From contig MARA01000007.1 in assembly GCA_001792895.1 (NCBI GenBank), positions 124,001-188,000 on the forward strand: a stretch of 64,000 bases of DNA, written 5' to 3'. Both the position numbers and the translations under genes were made by a program. The DNA comes from Lentinus brumalis (taxonomy: Eukaryota > Basidiomycota > Agaricomycetes > Polyporales > Polyporaceae). Below, one piece after another: positions 1-10,633 of the stretch (the first letter of the stretch is position 1; every line of letters starts with the position of its first letter). The notes under the pieces are model-generated. The model did not search any database and was not told the DNA's origin. It was given only the letters and a program-made list of their open reading frames with translations.

Positions 1-2064
1 TGGGTGCTTGTCCACGCGCCAACTGTGAGGCTGAGAACAGGTGATAAGACTTACCTCGTACGCCTTATTACCACCTACAAACTTCGACGGTTTCGTGGAT
101 GAGACCGGCGTCGCGACGGGGACTCAGAGCAGGCGGTGCCGTGCCTGCACGGTGCCGTTCGAGGGAGACCCAATGACCAAGCTTAGACGGCAGCTTCAAT
201 GGTACCGCAGCGCAAGCATATAGAGAACAGAACAGCAGAGTGGATGAGCGAGTGAAGTTACTGAAGAAAGAGGTGGTGGAAAGAGAGTCATCCGGACGCG
301 CAGCGCTCATCGTTGCTACCCTATAGCCGCCGGCGTAAACAATGATCAACAAATGACTTCATGCCCGAACGAATGTTCAAGCGCAAATACTTCGCGCTAG
401 ATATCCATGATGACCTGATGCAACAAGTTGTGCGAAGGAGGGAACAGTCGGTACAAGAGGCGCAACGGCGATCGAGTCGGGGCCAGGCACACCAAGACGT
501 TCAGTAGCTCCAAGCCCGGATCAGGAAGTGCCCTTTTCCTGATGCGCCCACGTGGGACGAAAAGTCTGCTGGGTGCGCCCACAGCATGCACACAGTACAC
601 GACACACTACAGGTATGTACGCGCGAATGCGACCTAGGACCTCGACGTTGTCCAGTAAGTGATTCGATATCGTTTACTAAGGTATATAGAGACAAACACT
701 GACGACTCGCCCAGAACCGACGCTGCTCACGGTATACTCTCACATATCCGCACGGCCCGCGCGACGCGCGATACGCGTCGCAGAGACACCATGTACTACG
801 CTCTTCTGTGAGTCCTGCTCTGTGTGAGACTGTACGTTAGTCTATTAACAACAGGTTGTAGCCAGAGATGTCGAAGAGCCTGCGATGCCACTGACTGCCG
901 TCTCCGGCGATGTTGACTGCCACGAACCGGCTCTCAGAACGAGCCTGAGAATGCGGAATCAGCCACGTCGCAACAAACCGTGAAGAGCACCACTGCTTCA
1001 GCCATAACAACGACACAGCTCGTGGAAAACGGGCCAGTCTGGGATACGGCTTCCCGTGTGGCGTGCCCGCGCGCGTACGACTGCGACCGACGCCATGGTG
1101 TACCCGTCCCCCGATGACATTCTCTGGTCCACTCTCTCGCACGCCGCCTGCTATGCGGTCGCATTCTACCCTGCACCACGCGATGCGGTGCCAGCTGTAC
1201 CCAGGAACGACCCGCTCCGAACATTCCCACTCGTGCCAAGAACAGCAGTTGGTCCACCAGTTCTTAACAGTGTAGTGACAGAATCCCTCCCCCGCGGTTT
1301 ATTGGTCGCGACCGTGCCGACATACGTGTGTAGCGACGATCATCTCCCGCCTCGGCAAGCGGGCTACTCGTTCTCCCACATCCACATCGATGACTAGCGA
1401 GGCACGCCGGCCCCACGCTGTCCTGCGCTCTTTCCGAGAACGCTCAGGGTTCCTATTCAGGCCGGCTCTTCACGACGTCGTGCGCCGCGAAGAGCGCATT
1501 ATGACGTGCTCAACGACAGTTCGCCATACTATCGAAAAGAATCGGAGGTGGTACGATGCCCCCTCCCCATGCCCAGTGATTCAGTCAGGTTAACTATCAT
1601 GGAGCTGTCTAGGAACTCGCACGGAAGGACTGCGGACACGCACCCTGTACGTACCGAATATTTAGAACCGCGCTGCAATCAACAGCGCATGAGAGTACGC
1701 AAGCGTACTTCTCCATGCGCATCGGCACAAGGCCCGGAGGGGGGGGGCGGGCATACCACCCATTCAAATGGTGTCCACGAGCGCCATTATCCCACATACA
1801 ACACCGATGAACCGTTGGAGACCTCCGAGGCAACTCTATCACCCATATAGCACGCCCAATGTTCACGCCGACGACGCGTATCTAAATCTCTCCCACAACG
1901 CAAAAGCTCACCAACTCTACACCACGTCGGCTCCCAGCTCGAGACCCTGACGACACAGGGCCTACCCCCGTGACGGAACACCTCGTACAGCGGGTGCAAC
2001 ATATCACGACCCCACGACCCCGGCAAGGGCAGCAGTTAATCTCGGGGTCCATCGCCGCGCAGCC
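1..2064. other. Gene-poor stretch, no supportable gene
   Basis: Only short open frames of about 60-115 codons occur on both strands. None shows a recognisable motif or joins into a plausible exon chain. No tRNA-like fold, long repeat or transposon end was seen. The last 100 bases probably carry the promoter and 5' leader of the F-box gene that follows. Confidence 0.5.
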
Positions 2065-3169
2065 ATGTGAGCGTGTCGACTCGTCATCGTCGATATAACC
2101 CTAAAACAGACTTATATACAGGCTTTCTCCTGAAACAATCGTCATGATCTTGCAGGTCTGCGACTGGAAGACGATCGTCGCATGGCAGCGTACGTCACGC
2201 GCAATGTTCAAGATCGTTGCGCTGTTCATACGTCGACGCTATGAACGCCATGTACAGCCGTACGTGACCAATATCCTGGTGTTCGACAAGCTCCTCCGTG
2301 CCCACGGCGCCATCATATCGGGCCCTACCGCCCTTCACTTTTTCGTTCCTGGTTCCTTTCGATCTCCTCGTCACCTCGACATCTACCTACCCGCCACCAC
2401 GTTCCATTCATTCGTCCGCATACTCGCGGAACCTACGGCCCTGAATTGGAAGTACGTTCCTCGCCGTGTCGCGAAACGGTACCCGACCCAGCCGTACGAT
2501 GACATGAACGACTACGTGAGCGAGGAGAGGCCGCGGCACCATGGACGCTTCCGAGCAGCGGCCACCAACCCCCACCTCGATGAAGAAGCTGACGGGTCAG
2601 ATTCGGACCTCCGCCACGGCTTCGCAAACGAGAGCTCGGACGATTGTGACGCTGATGGTAGCCCCAGTGACACAGACCGTTCTGAGCTGTACTGCGAGCT
2701 GGAGCAGTACAACCCCCACCGTCCTTCGATCGTGTACGGCAAAGGCTTTCGAGCCATGCGCACGTTTCGAACTACCACCGGCCGCCGCGTCAACGTCATA
2801 TGTAGCCAGTCGAGAAATCCTATAACGCCCCTTCGATTCTTTTGGTCCTCCTTGATGATGAATTTCATCACCCCCGACTCGTGCCTGTGCGCGTTTCCCT
2901 CTGCCACACTCGTCCAGCGCGGGACCCTCAAGCTCGAACCCCCCGGGGGCTGGGAACAGGCCGTACGTAGGCGGTACGAGAGCCGCGGGTTCACCTTCGA
3001 CGGCTCTTTACGCGGTGCGCTCGACATGTGGGATTACATGTTCTTCGGGGAACAGAACCTACTGGCGCTCGACTTTCGCAGCGACTTCCATGACCTCCGT
3101 GCCGCTATGCCTCTCCGGAGCACTATACGGGGTTGGCTGCCAGACCCGGAGTGGAAATGTAGAGTGTAG
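2065..3169 (+). CDS. F-box protein with nucleotidyltransferase-like domain (paralogue 1)
   Basis: Predicted protein of 349 residues. The N-terminal ~45 residues read as an F-box (LSPETIVMIL, then a hydrophobic helix and TSRA), which would bind a SKP1-type adaptor. Next comes a block GAIISGPTALHFF followed by RHLDIYLP. This resembles the Gly-Ser helix plus Asp-strand motif of pol-beta-type nucleotidyltransferases, but with one Asp rather than the usual pair. A Ser/Asp-rich acidic insert (residues about 140-185) separates it from a conserved C-terminal half (HRPSIVYGK, TGRRVNV, MNFITPDSCLCAFPSATL, WDYMFFG, LLALDF). The 5' end is inferred. The F-box extends upstream of the ATG at 2144, to an acceptor at 2121. 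The simplest donor (2067) leaves AT before the intron and G after it, giving a split start codon. Paralogues lie at 4831-6218 and 10634-11671. Enzymatic activity is not established. Confidence 0.68.
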
Positions 3170-4830
3170 AGTGTCACGCGAGCAGCTTAGTGGTCGCACT
3201 GTTTGGGTCTTTGTGCCAGGTTCCGTACGATATCTTGTAAATCACCATCCCTCGCTCGAGCAGTTCCGGCCCCTCCCATTCGCCGCTTTTGATAGCTTAG
3301 TTGTCCACACCCGTCCGGGACGCAATACCGCGTCGTTCGACTTCGAACGTTGCGTCTATAGCACTGTACGCCACCTCTGCGCACGACCTGTCCCCCTCCT
3401 GGTCGCTGATTACTATACAACACTGCTGAGCTGCAACGCCGGAGGATACCAGTTCGGCGCCACAGCCGAGTTATACTCAAGGCCACGTATACAATCACGT
3501 TCGCGTCTCTCCGAGCACTCGCACCCCCCGACGGTGTACCCTGCCTGCCAAACGGAGCGTCCCTTTCAGCAACCGTCGGAATAGCTTGGTCGCTCGCACC
3601 AGTACCACCTCCTCAGACACGCATGAAGGCGTGCGCACGGCCCCAGACCCACAGCATCCAAGTGGCGCGGCGAGCGCGTACTTTCGAGTAGATTCGCACG
3701 GCACATACAACCAGTCCAACGCGTCGTTAATCTGCTACATCCGTCACTCCCGCCTCCCCGCCCCCTGCCATATCGTCGACGCCGCCGCTCTCACACATGT
3801 ACAAGACCACACCCAACCCCGCGTACACTACATTGCACCCTCGTCAACTTCCGTCTGCAATGCCCTGTTCAGCTCCCTCAACAGACCCGCTTGCAGGTCC
3901 ATTGAAAGAAAGAGCAAAATACTCCGTCGGTGCTCGTCGATCGCCGGGACCGCCGCCATGAGTTCCACAAACACAGACGGACGTACGCCACGACTCGTGC
4001 GCTCCATCCATACCGAGACCCGAAAGGAATACTGGACGCCGTCAATGTGAGCCTCGAACAGCATATCAAGCGGCGTGCAGACCTCGTGACCCTCTGTTGC
4101 TAGAACCAGATATTGCTCCAGGCGGTCTACCTGGTTGCCCCCTCCAGTCTCCCACGGAGTGGAAACGGGGATCAGGGGAGGAGGCGGGGTCGAGCCGCCT
4201 CCGGCCACGTTGGTCTGCTCCCCGCGTCCATGTTCATCGCTGTTGAATTGGGCTCGAGCGTGAGCACTCAACGATAACCCGCACAACTACCGTGACGAAC
4301 GAACCTATCCCTGTCTTCGACCGATAGCTCGGCGACGTCTTCAAGTAGCACCTCGCGCGGGGGTGACGTCCTAAGGACCTGAGGACACATTGCGTTAACG
4401 AGGACTGATAATCACAGCGTGCTTTATACCACAACCAACAGAGGCCCGCTGACCTCCCACGCGCTCAGTCACCTCCAGGATGGGAACGTGCTCTCCCCAA
4501 CCCAAACCCCTTGGACGTGCGCGAACCACTGTACGCGGCCATTGCCGAACGGCGCGGGTTATGCGCCCGCGAACGTACACGCTGTCACTCAATGTCGACT
4601 GCTCCCGCCACGCACAGCAGCCAACTACCCACACCATAACTACATCGCTGAACAGCATGGGAAAACGCGTGTGTTCGCCTACAGCCGTGGATCCCATTCG
4701 CTGCTCGTTATCCTTCTGTGCACATGCAGTACAGCGTCCACCGGTTCGTCCGCGCCAATGAGAGCGAACAGCGTCCGCAGACCGACCCACATGCAACGCA
4801 GCCGTGCGGTAGGTTCGCAGGCTTCTTCAC
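3170..4830. other. Intergenic stretch between two F-box paralogues
   Basis: No gene is firmly supported. One minus-strand frame (3828-4286, listed separately) looks somewhat protein-like. I found no third copy or fragment of the flanking F-box family and no terminal repeats that would mark the unit of duplication. Confidence 0.4.
3828..4286 (-). CDS. Doubtful hypothetical protein or exon
   Basis: An open frame of about 150 codons lies antisense between two F-box paralogues. Its second half has plausible amphipathic composition (MLFEAHIDGVQYSFRVSVW, then a Leu-rich helix ending RELNRALQ), while the first half is Pro/Gly-rich. No family is recognised and no good partner exon was found. It may be a chance frame in GC-rich DNA; it is listed only because its composition differs from the other shadow frames nearby. 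Confidence 0.22.
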   Translation of the reverse strand: MCGLSLSAHARAQFNSDEHGRGEQTNVAGGGSTPPPPLIPVSTPWETGGGNQVDRLEQYLVLATEGHEVCTPLDMLFEAHIDGVQYSFRVSVWMERTSRGVRPSVFVELMAAVPAIDEHRRSILLFLSMDLQAGLLRELNRALQTEVDEGAM

Positions 4831-6218
4831 ATGATCTTCCAACACATACGCATTGCTATAAACCCCACGCAGCACAGGAGGTACTCACCCGCGCTCCCCT
4901 CCCCTCGTGCCCATGAACGGACGTTCCGAGCACAGTTGCGCACCGTCTATCGACGCTCGCTACGTCGTGCCCAGCCCAAGCGTGCGTCGCCCGAAGCCGC
5001 GCCCGACAGTAAGGCCGGCAGTTCACCGGGAGGCGAATCGTCCCCCGCCCCGACGTGAGTGAACAACATGTTTGTAGCAGCATACTCTGACATGGCTCCA
5101 ACAGCCTCCCCGTCGAACTGCTTATTATTATAGTACACATGTCCGACTGGCGGAGTAAATGCGCGTGGCGCTGTACGTCACGCGCATTCTTCACTGTGGT
5201 CGCCGTCTACCTGCGCCATTGCTACGAGGCATACGTCAAGCAGTTCGTTACGGATATATCGGAGTTCGACGAGCTCTTACGCGCGAACGGAGCTATCATT
5301 TCGGGAAGCACTGCCCTCCATTTTTTCCTCCCCGACAATTCCTGGCACCCACACCATCTCGATGTCTATGTGCCAGCCAACGCGTTCAAGCGGTTCATGC
5401 GCACGGTCACAGAGCCTAACACATTCGGTTGGGTGTACGCTCCGCGACACCGTCACAACTTAGCTGGAGGTTCCGCGCGGTTGTCAGTCGCGCAACTGTA
5501 CGAGGACCTCGACGAGATCCACAGCGACGAGGAGCGTATGTTCGAAGAGCGTCGTCTGCCTCGGAGGCGAACTAGCCGCGACGGCAACCATACTGGCTGC
5601 TCCGACATAGAGGCGACATACAGTTCCTCGCACTCCACCGATGAACAGAACAGCGGTCCTGATTCGGATCAGGAGGACAAGTCCGATACCTTCATCCAAC
5701 TAGAGCATTACTCCCCCCACCGGCCGTCCATCGTACGGGGAAAGAACTTCAGGTCGCTACGCACGTTGCGTACTCCTACGGGCCGTCGGGTGAACGTCGT
5801 CCGCAGTCACGCAAACAACCCCATCTCCCCTCTTCGTTGCTTCTGGTCGACGTTGACGATGAACTTCCTCACCCCGGACGGCTGCGTGTGTGCTTTTCCG
5901 AGCGCTACACTCTCACGACAGGGGGCAGTGAAGCTAGAGCCGTTGACCGCGAAAGAAGAACACGCCCGGAAGCGCTGCACCGAGCGCGGTTATACGTTCG
6001 GAGGGGAAGTCCTTCGCGATCAACTGGATAGCTGGGACTATATCTTCTTTGGCGAACCTCACCTACTTGCCATTGACTTCAGGAAGAGGTTTGACCACAC
6101 GAGGCCGTACTACCCGGTAAGGCCAACCCGGCGCGGATGGCTTACCGATGACAGGTGGAAGGTAGTTATTCCGCGTGAGTACCCGTTCCGAGATTGCGAT
6201 GTTGGACACCTTGATTGA
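4831..6218 (+). CDS. F-box protein with nucleotidyltransferase-like domain (paralogue 2)
   Basis: Closest relative of the gene at 2065-3169, at roughly half identity by eye along the whole length. Exon 2 (5105-6218) opens with an F-box (LPVELLIIIVHMSDW, TSRAFF), followed by GAIISGSTALHFFLP and HHLDVYVP. These match the Gly-Ser plus Asp strand signature of the nucleotidyltransferase fold. An acidic insert (DSDQEDKSD) separates this from the conserved C-terminal blocks HRPSIVRGK, TGRRVNVV, MNFLTPDGCVCAFPSATL, WDYIFFGE and LLAIDF. A 50-nt intron (5055-5104) is supported by a GTGAGT donor and an ACAG acceptor. Exon 1 from 4831 keeps frame and gives a Ser/Pro/Arg-rich leader, but the true start could lie elsewhere. 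Likely role by analogy: substrate receptor of an SCF ubiquitin ligase. Function of the second domain is unknown. Confidence 0.68.
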
Positions 6219-7601
6219 TGCTCCAACGCAGTGAACGGCTGATTGTGGGGGTGCGCACACCCAGGCAGCTCGAATGCAGCCTTACACCTGCGCTTCGTAT
6301 ATTGGCACAGGCGAGCGTGTCCCTATCGAGCACACATGAACAGCCAGGGTGCCACGGTCGATGTTGTACAGCTACCCCATCTGAAAGTTGCGTCTCGTCA
6401 ACGTAGATCTCGTCTCCCGTGCTGCTTCTCGTCAGAGGCCCAGGTTATTTCACTTCCCCTCCGCTCCGCCGCGTGCTCCGTTGGTTGAAATAAGAACTGG
6501 GTCTGTCCCGATGTCTTCAATAGAGCCTCGTCCAATGTCAGTGTACGTGACCGCGCCCGCTGTGTCGTGCACTACCCGACCAAACGCAATGCACGCCTGT
6601 TGTTGCAGAGAGTATCTAGACCGGGTCGTGACCGTGAGCTGATCCGAGTCGCGCATACGCTGCATGTGCTGTTTATTCCCTTACACAGCGTCCAGGTGTT
6701 GCGCGCTGCACGGACCCGAATGAACCCCACGCTACGGCCAGGCCGGAAGTGTTGTCCAATCCGACAGCGAACGTGTGTTCCTCTGCTTGCCGCTGCCAAG
6801 CATAGCTCGACCCGTTGTCCAGGAGCGAGCAGATGATCAGTCGCGTTCAGTAACACCCTACCACGCCCCCCCCCCCCCCCCCCTCCCCGTCGATGCTCTC
6901 ACTCTCGTGGCACGTCAACCAGGTACCGGAACCCAGAGCGGGAAAAATGCTTCCCAGGCACCTATCGCACGCTGAATGTTTGCTATGTACAACCACCGGC
7001 ATCCACAAGGAAGCTTCCTAGTCGCGGGTGCCTGCGAACCACGGTCCCTGGCAGGAAGCACTTCCCCCCTTCTCGCTTGCTCCCAAGCCCAGGGCTCAGC
7101 GAACCCCACATGTCCACATCGTTCACATGTCGCGCAACTCACGAGCCTGGTCTCGTTCCCGTCTACGGACCGCGGTAGTAGAGGTTCTAACCGGTGTTAG
7201 TGTCTGTTGCACATACAGTCTTCGCAGTCCTGATGTTTCTCTATCGCACCGTGCTCCGTCTTTGGTCCGAGTCTCCACTTCACCTCCTCCGTCGGCAGCC
7301 TGACACCAGTTCGCAGTACAACGCCGGCACACTGCAAGCTTGCCCACATACATTGCAATAGGACGAGGGCCGCATCGTGCAACATGCATGAATATCTTGC
7401 GAGAAATTTGACGTCGTACAGAATCCACCGCCCAGAAAGCGACACGTACCCACGCACGCCGGCCCCTTTACTGTCCCAGCGGACCCAGCGGTCGGCGCGG
7501 TCTCGGCCCCGCGGCGACGACCGCGGTCTGAAAGCTGCATTCAAACTGTCGATGTACGTATCAGAAGTTGAGATCTACATCGAGACGAGAAATGCGCTTA
7601 C
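6219..7601. other. Intergenic stretch with a long C tract
   Basis: No convincing gene. The missing C-terminal exon of the R2-like gene (minus strand, 7602-8595) may lie in 7280-7540. Open frames there do not resemble the R2 C-terminus. A run of 18 C residues sits at 6866-6883. Confidence 0.4.
6866..6883. repeat. Poly-C homopolymer, 18 C
   Basis: Eighteen consecutive C residues are followed by TCCCC. The tract is non-coding and prone to length errors. Confidence 0.9.
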
Positions 7602-8595
7602 CGGGTTCTCGACCCGAAACCAACGCGCAAGTCCAAAATTCTCCAGAACGTAGTCACCCACATACTGCACGTAGTCCCGTACAAGGCTCGCGTTCATCCC
7701 CTGCAACGTGCGCGGTATGACAGCTATCACGACAGTCAGCCACACGACACGGCACATGGGAGGCTCACTCACCCTCGGCAAAACTAACCTCGAGCCACAC
7801 CGCATCCTCTACCATCCGACGAACAACGTACGAAGACGGCCGCACCCGAAGGTGACGATAGAGCAAAAATGCGAACCAGGTACGCAACCCCGCATCTCTC
7901 GCAATCAGCTCATACGTCTTAGTGAGGGCTGGCATCAGTCTGCGGTTGCGCAACCAGAACATCACGGCAAACGAGGACGAAAGGAAAACCCCTTCCATCA
8001 CCGCTACCGCCACCAAGCGAGTGCCGAAACTCGACTGGTCTTCGTTCGCAAACCACTGGGAGCACCAATCTGCCTTCGCCTTCACCGTAGGCATTGTTTC
8101 GACGGGCGAGACCAGGCGACATTGATCGCTGGCGTGTCCCATCAGCGCCTGTAACAGCATGCCGCAACTGTTGGAGTGGATGTTCTGCCTAGCAAAGATG
8201 TATGAGCAATCGACGCGACCCGCGCGACCTGTACGCTCACATCACGGCTTGAAACCGATAAAAAGAACGCGCCTCCACGACCTGAACCTCGGCGCAGAGT
8301 CGCGACGCCAAAGCCCCGAACACATCCCGATGGGAGGAGGCCGATATTGCCAGTATGGTCGACAACACGGCACGCTCGTCTGCGTTCAGCGCTGTCTTCC
8401 AGTGACACACGTCCGCCCCGAGGTTGTCTATGTCGGCTGCTGTCCAGAACGCGGCGCTCGCAGCCTTATACACGCGCCACAACTGCGAGTGGTCAGCAAC
8501 GCTCCCGCGCCCACAACAAAAAAAGCACTTACGTCGGGGTACTCGATCCGAAACAGCACGAAACCGGACGGCTGAGAGGCCAGGATGGGTTCCAT
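7602..8595 (-). CDS. Ribonucleotide reductase small-subunit (R2) homologue lacking active-site residues
   Basis: Four exons (8595-8533, 8482-8241, 8188-7773, 7723-7602) join in frame through GT-AG introns of 49-52 nt. They give 281 residues aligning with class I R2 from the EPLL region to the RVENP motif. Conserved landmarks are FRIEYPD, FWTAADID, EVQVVEARSFY, NIHS, ETMPTVKAKADW, EGVFLSSSFAVMFWL, RLMPALT, GMNASLV and FRVENP. In canonical R2 the helix reads MENIHSExY; here it is MQNIHSNSC, so one metal-ligand Glu is Gln and the radical Tyr is Cys. The canonical RDEGLH is RDAGLR, so two more ligands (Glu, His) are gone. The first Asp, the first His and the Glu of MEGVF remain. It should not form the diferric-tyrosyl centre. 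It may be a structural partner, as yeast Rnr4 is, or have another role. The ~80-residue R2 N-terminus and the R1-docking C-terminal tail were not found. Confidence 0.82.
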
Positions 8596-9321
8596 GTCGA
8601 CCGACGATGTCGAGGCCACTCGGGAGTTCGCTCGCTTGTCGTGCCTATATGTACCGTGAATCAACACGCAGACTCATAAGTAGTGACAAACCCACGCGCG
8701 ACAACCCGCTCTCCCAACCCACGCTCCCGCGGCAGTAACACGTGTACATCGACGACCTGTCGCACACAACATACAACCTACCACGCTGGCCATGAGAGCC
8801 GGTCCAATCCTGGGAACGGTTAGCCTACTTTCGACCGCCGCAACCGCATTCACTCGCGCATAACCAAACCCCGTGCGACGCGGCCACACAACTCCACCTG
8901 ATTACCCATCGGTCCCTGTAGACATCCCGATACTGCGGTTCTCGCACGTCTATGTACACAGTCCATCAGCACAGCAACCGTTCACAGCTACCTGAACTCA
9001 TACCTCACCGATACGCTTTCTATATGAGGTAAGGCATAGTGCCCAGCTGGCGGCGAACGACAGAGCAAAACGCGCTTCAACCTAGCACGTATACGCGCGG
9101 GGGATGAAAGCGCCCAATTCTCCCGCGGCAGTTCCAACTCGAACAGCTAAACTTTGACGAGGAACAATTCCCTCCCGCAACTGTCGTCACACTGCTTCGC
9201 GCGCACTTCGTCGTATTCTCGTTCGGCTGGTCGCAACATCACTATGGTACAACATTCTCAATCTCCAACTCTACGACAGCACATCGCACACAAATTCCCC
9301 AGCGACTCCGGCGATGGCGCT
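8596..9321. other. Intergenic stretch between R2-like and SKP1-like genes
   Basis: Both flanking genes are on the minus strand, so this holds the 3' end of the SKP1 paralogue and the promoter of the R2-like gene. An in-frame open stretch upstream of the R2-like ATG (8596-8667) has no ATG, so an extra 5' exon is possible. Nothing else recognised. Confidence 0.45.
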
Positions 9322-10125
9322 CTACCGCTCGTTGGCCCATTCCTGTAGCACATCAGCCAACAACACTCACAACGCCACAAAGTGCCCTAACTCACGTTCT
9401 CCTTTCGCAAAGCGGCCTGCGGCGGAAGCAACGAAAGTGTCAGTAACCACACCGCATACGCTCAATACGCAAGGTAGACTGAACTGACCTCCTCCTCGGG
9501 TGTGAAGTCGTTGACGATGTCGAATAGGTCGCGAATCTGTTGCGGTGACTTTCCCTTGATCATATCAGCAACGACCTTGCACCCGATGTCGCTGCAGATC
9601 ACCCGTTGTAAGCTTATGACCACGCGCATTCCTTCCACGCCCACACATCGATCACTCACACGAGAAGCTTGACATCCAGGTAGTTGGCGGCCACAATGAT
9701 CTCGAAAAGCATGTCCTGGTCGACGGCAAAGAACGCGCGATCCCAGTCGCCCACAACCGCGGTCCTCATTCGAGCCTCGTCCCCACCCACATCGGAGCCG
9801 TCCACGCGCGCGGCGTCGTTCCTGTGGTTCTCGCAGAACTCGATGACCTACAGCGATATAACTATCGCAGGAAATGCTGCATACGGCATCACTCACCTTC
9901 GTCAGGACGGGCGACGTAACGTTGGGGATAGGAATGCATTCATCACTCTCGCCCAAGTCTGCAGCACAGGTATGTCAAACGAAGCTAGGGCAGGGCACAT
10001 GAACGGGACAGGTACGCACCCTCGATCATGTTCTTCAAAAGTGCGCTCATTTCCACGACCTCCTTATCTACAAGGAACTTCCCCCCATCGGACGCGATGA
10101 GTGCCAGTCTTTGTTTGTCGCCCAT
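9322..10125 (-). CDS. SKP1: SKP1 paralogue, SCF ubiquitin ligase adaptor
   Basis: Six exons (10125-10020, 9958-9897, 9847-9660, 9591-9489, 9416-9396, 9342-9322) join in frame to a complete 166-residue protein, close to the usual ~160. The N-terminal BTB-like fold is clear: [46 protein letters not shown]. After an acidic linker comes the F-box-binding tail: [43 protein letters not shown] and a final EWANER. SKP1 bridges cullin-1 and F-box proteins. The F-box-contacting helices are intact, so it should be functional. Substitutions relative to typical fungal SKP1 (for example [11 protein letters not shown] and [14 protein letters not shown]) suggest an accessory copy rather than the housekeeping gene. 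It lies 508 bp from, and divergent to, an F-box gene at 10634. Confidence 0.93.
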
Positions 10126-10633
10126 GACAGTGAGAGGCGCCCAAGTTGCGGAATGACAATGTGCGAGGTTGGGTACTGCGGACCAACGCACTGCCGGCTT
10201 TATAGCGTTTGTCTCAAAGGACCGTGCCGGCCTCATATGCTCTATCCCAGCCCAGCCCAACTCCCAGAGCCAACCACATCCGTAAACGATCGGCCGCCGG
10301 TGTGCGAAGCAAATCATGTTTAGCCACCTCGGTACCGACGACAAAACCCTACACGGCCCCTCGCGACCACACCATGCTCCACACGTCCCACGCTCTTTTG
10401 GATGTCCCTGCACCCGCCTCCCACCACCCTCGCCCAATGCCGCAACCCTTTGCACGCGTCCCGCAAACGACCCCGAGCTCCCGAAGTTCTCGCGCAGCGG
10501 AGATCCCAGACACAAAAGGCAATACTGAAACCACGCCATGACCACGGTAGGTGCGATTCCAGTCCCATCTCATTCGTACTATAAGGACGACAGGAAACAG
10601 AACGCACGCCCAACCTCGGCAACGCACCACGAA
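10126..10633. promoter_or_regulatory. Shared divergent promoter region between SKP1-like and F-box genes
   Basis: The 508 bp between the two start codons must contain both promoters, since the genes point away from each other. No TATA box or other core element was identified with confidence. Open frames across it are short and lack motifs. Co-regulation is inference from the arrangement. Confidence 0.4.

Noticed and set aside
7280..7540. C-terminal exon of the R2-like protein
   Set aside because: A frame can be joined after RVENP, but it is Arg/Gly/Cys-rich and does not match the R2 C-terminus; not included in the CDS.
7602..8595. Treating the R2-like gene as an ordinary pseudogene
   Set aside because: No stop or frameshift in 281 codons over four exons with correct intron ends; only specific active-site residues have changed.
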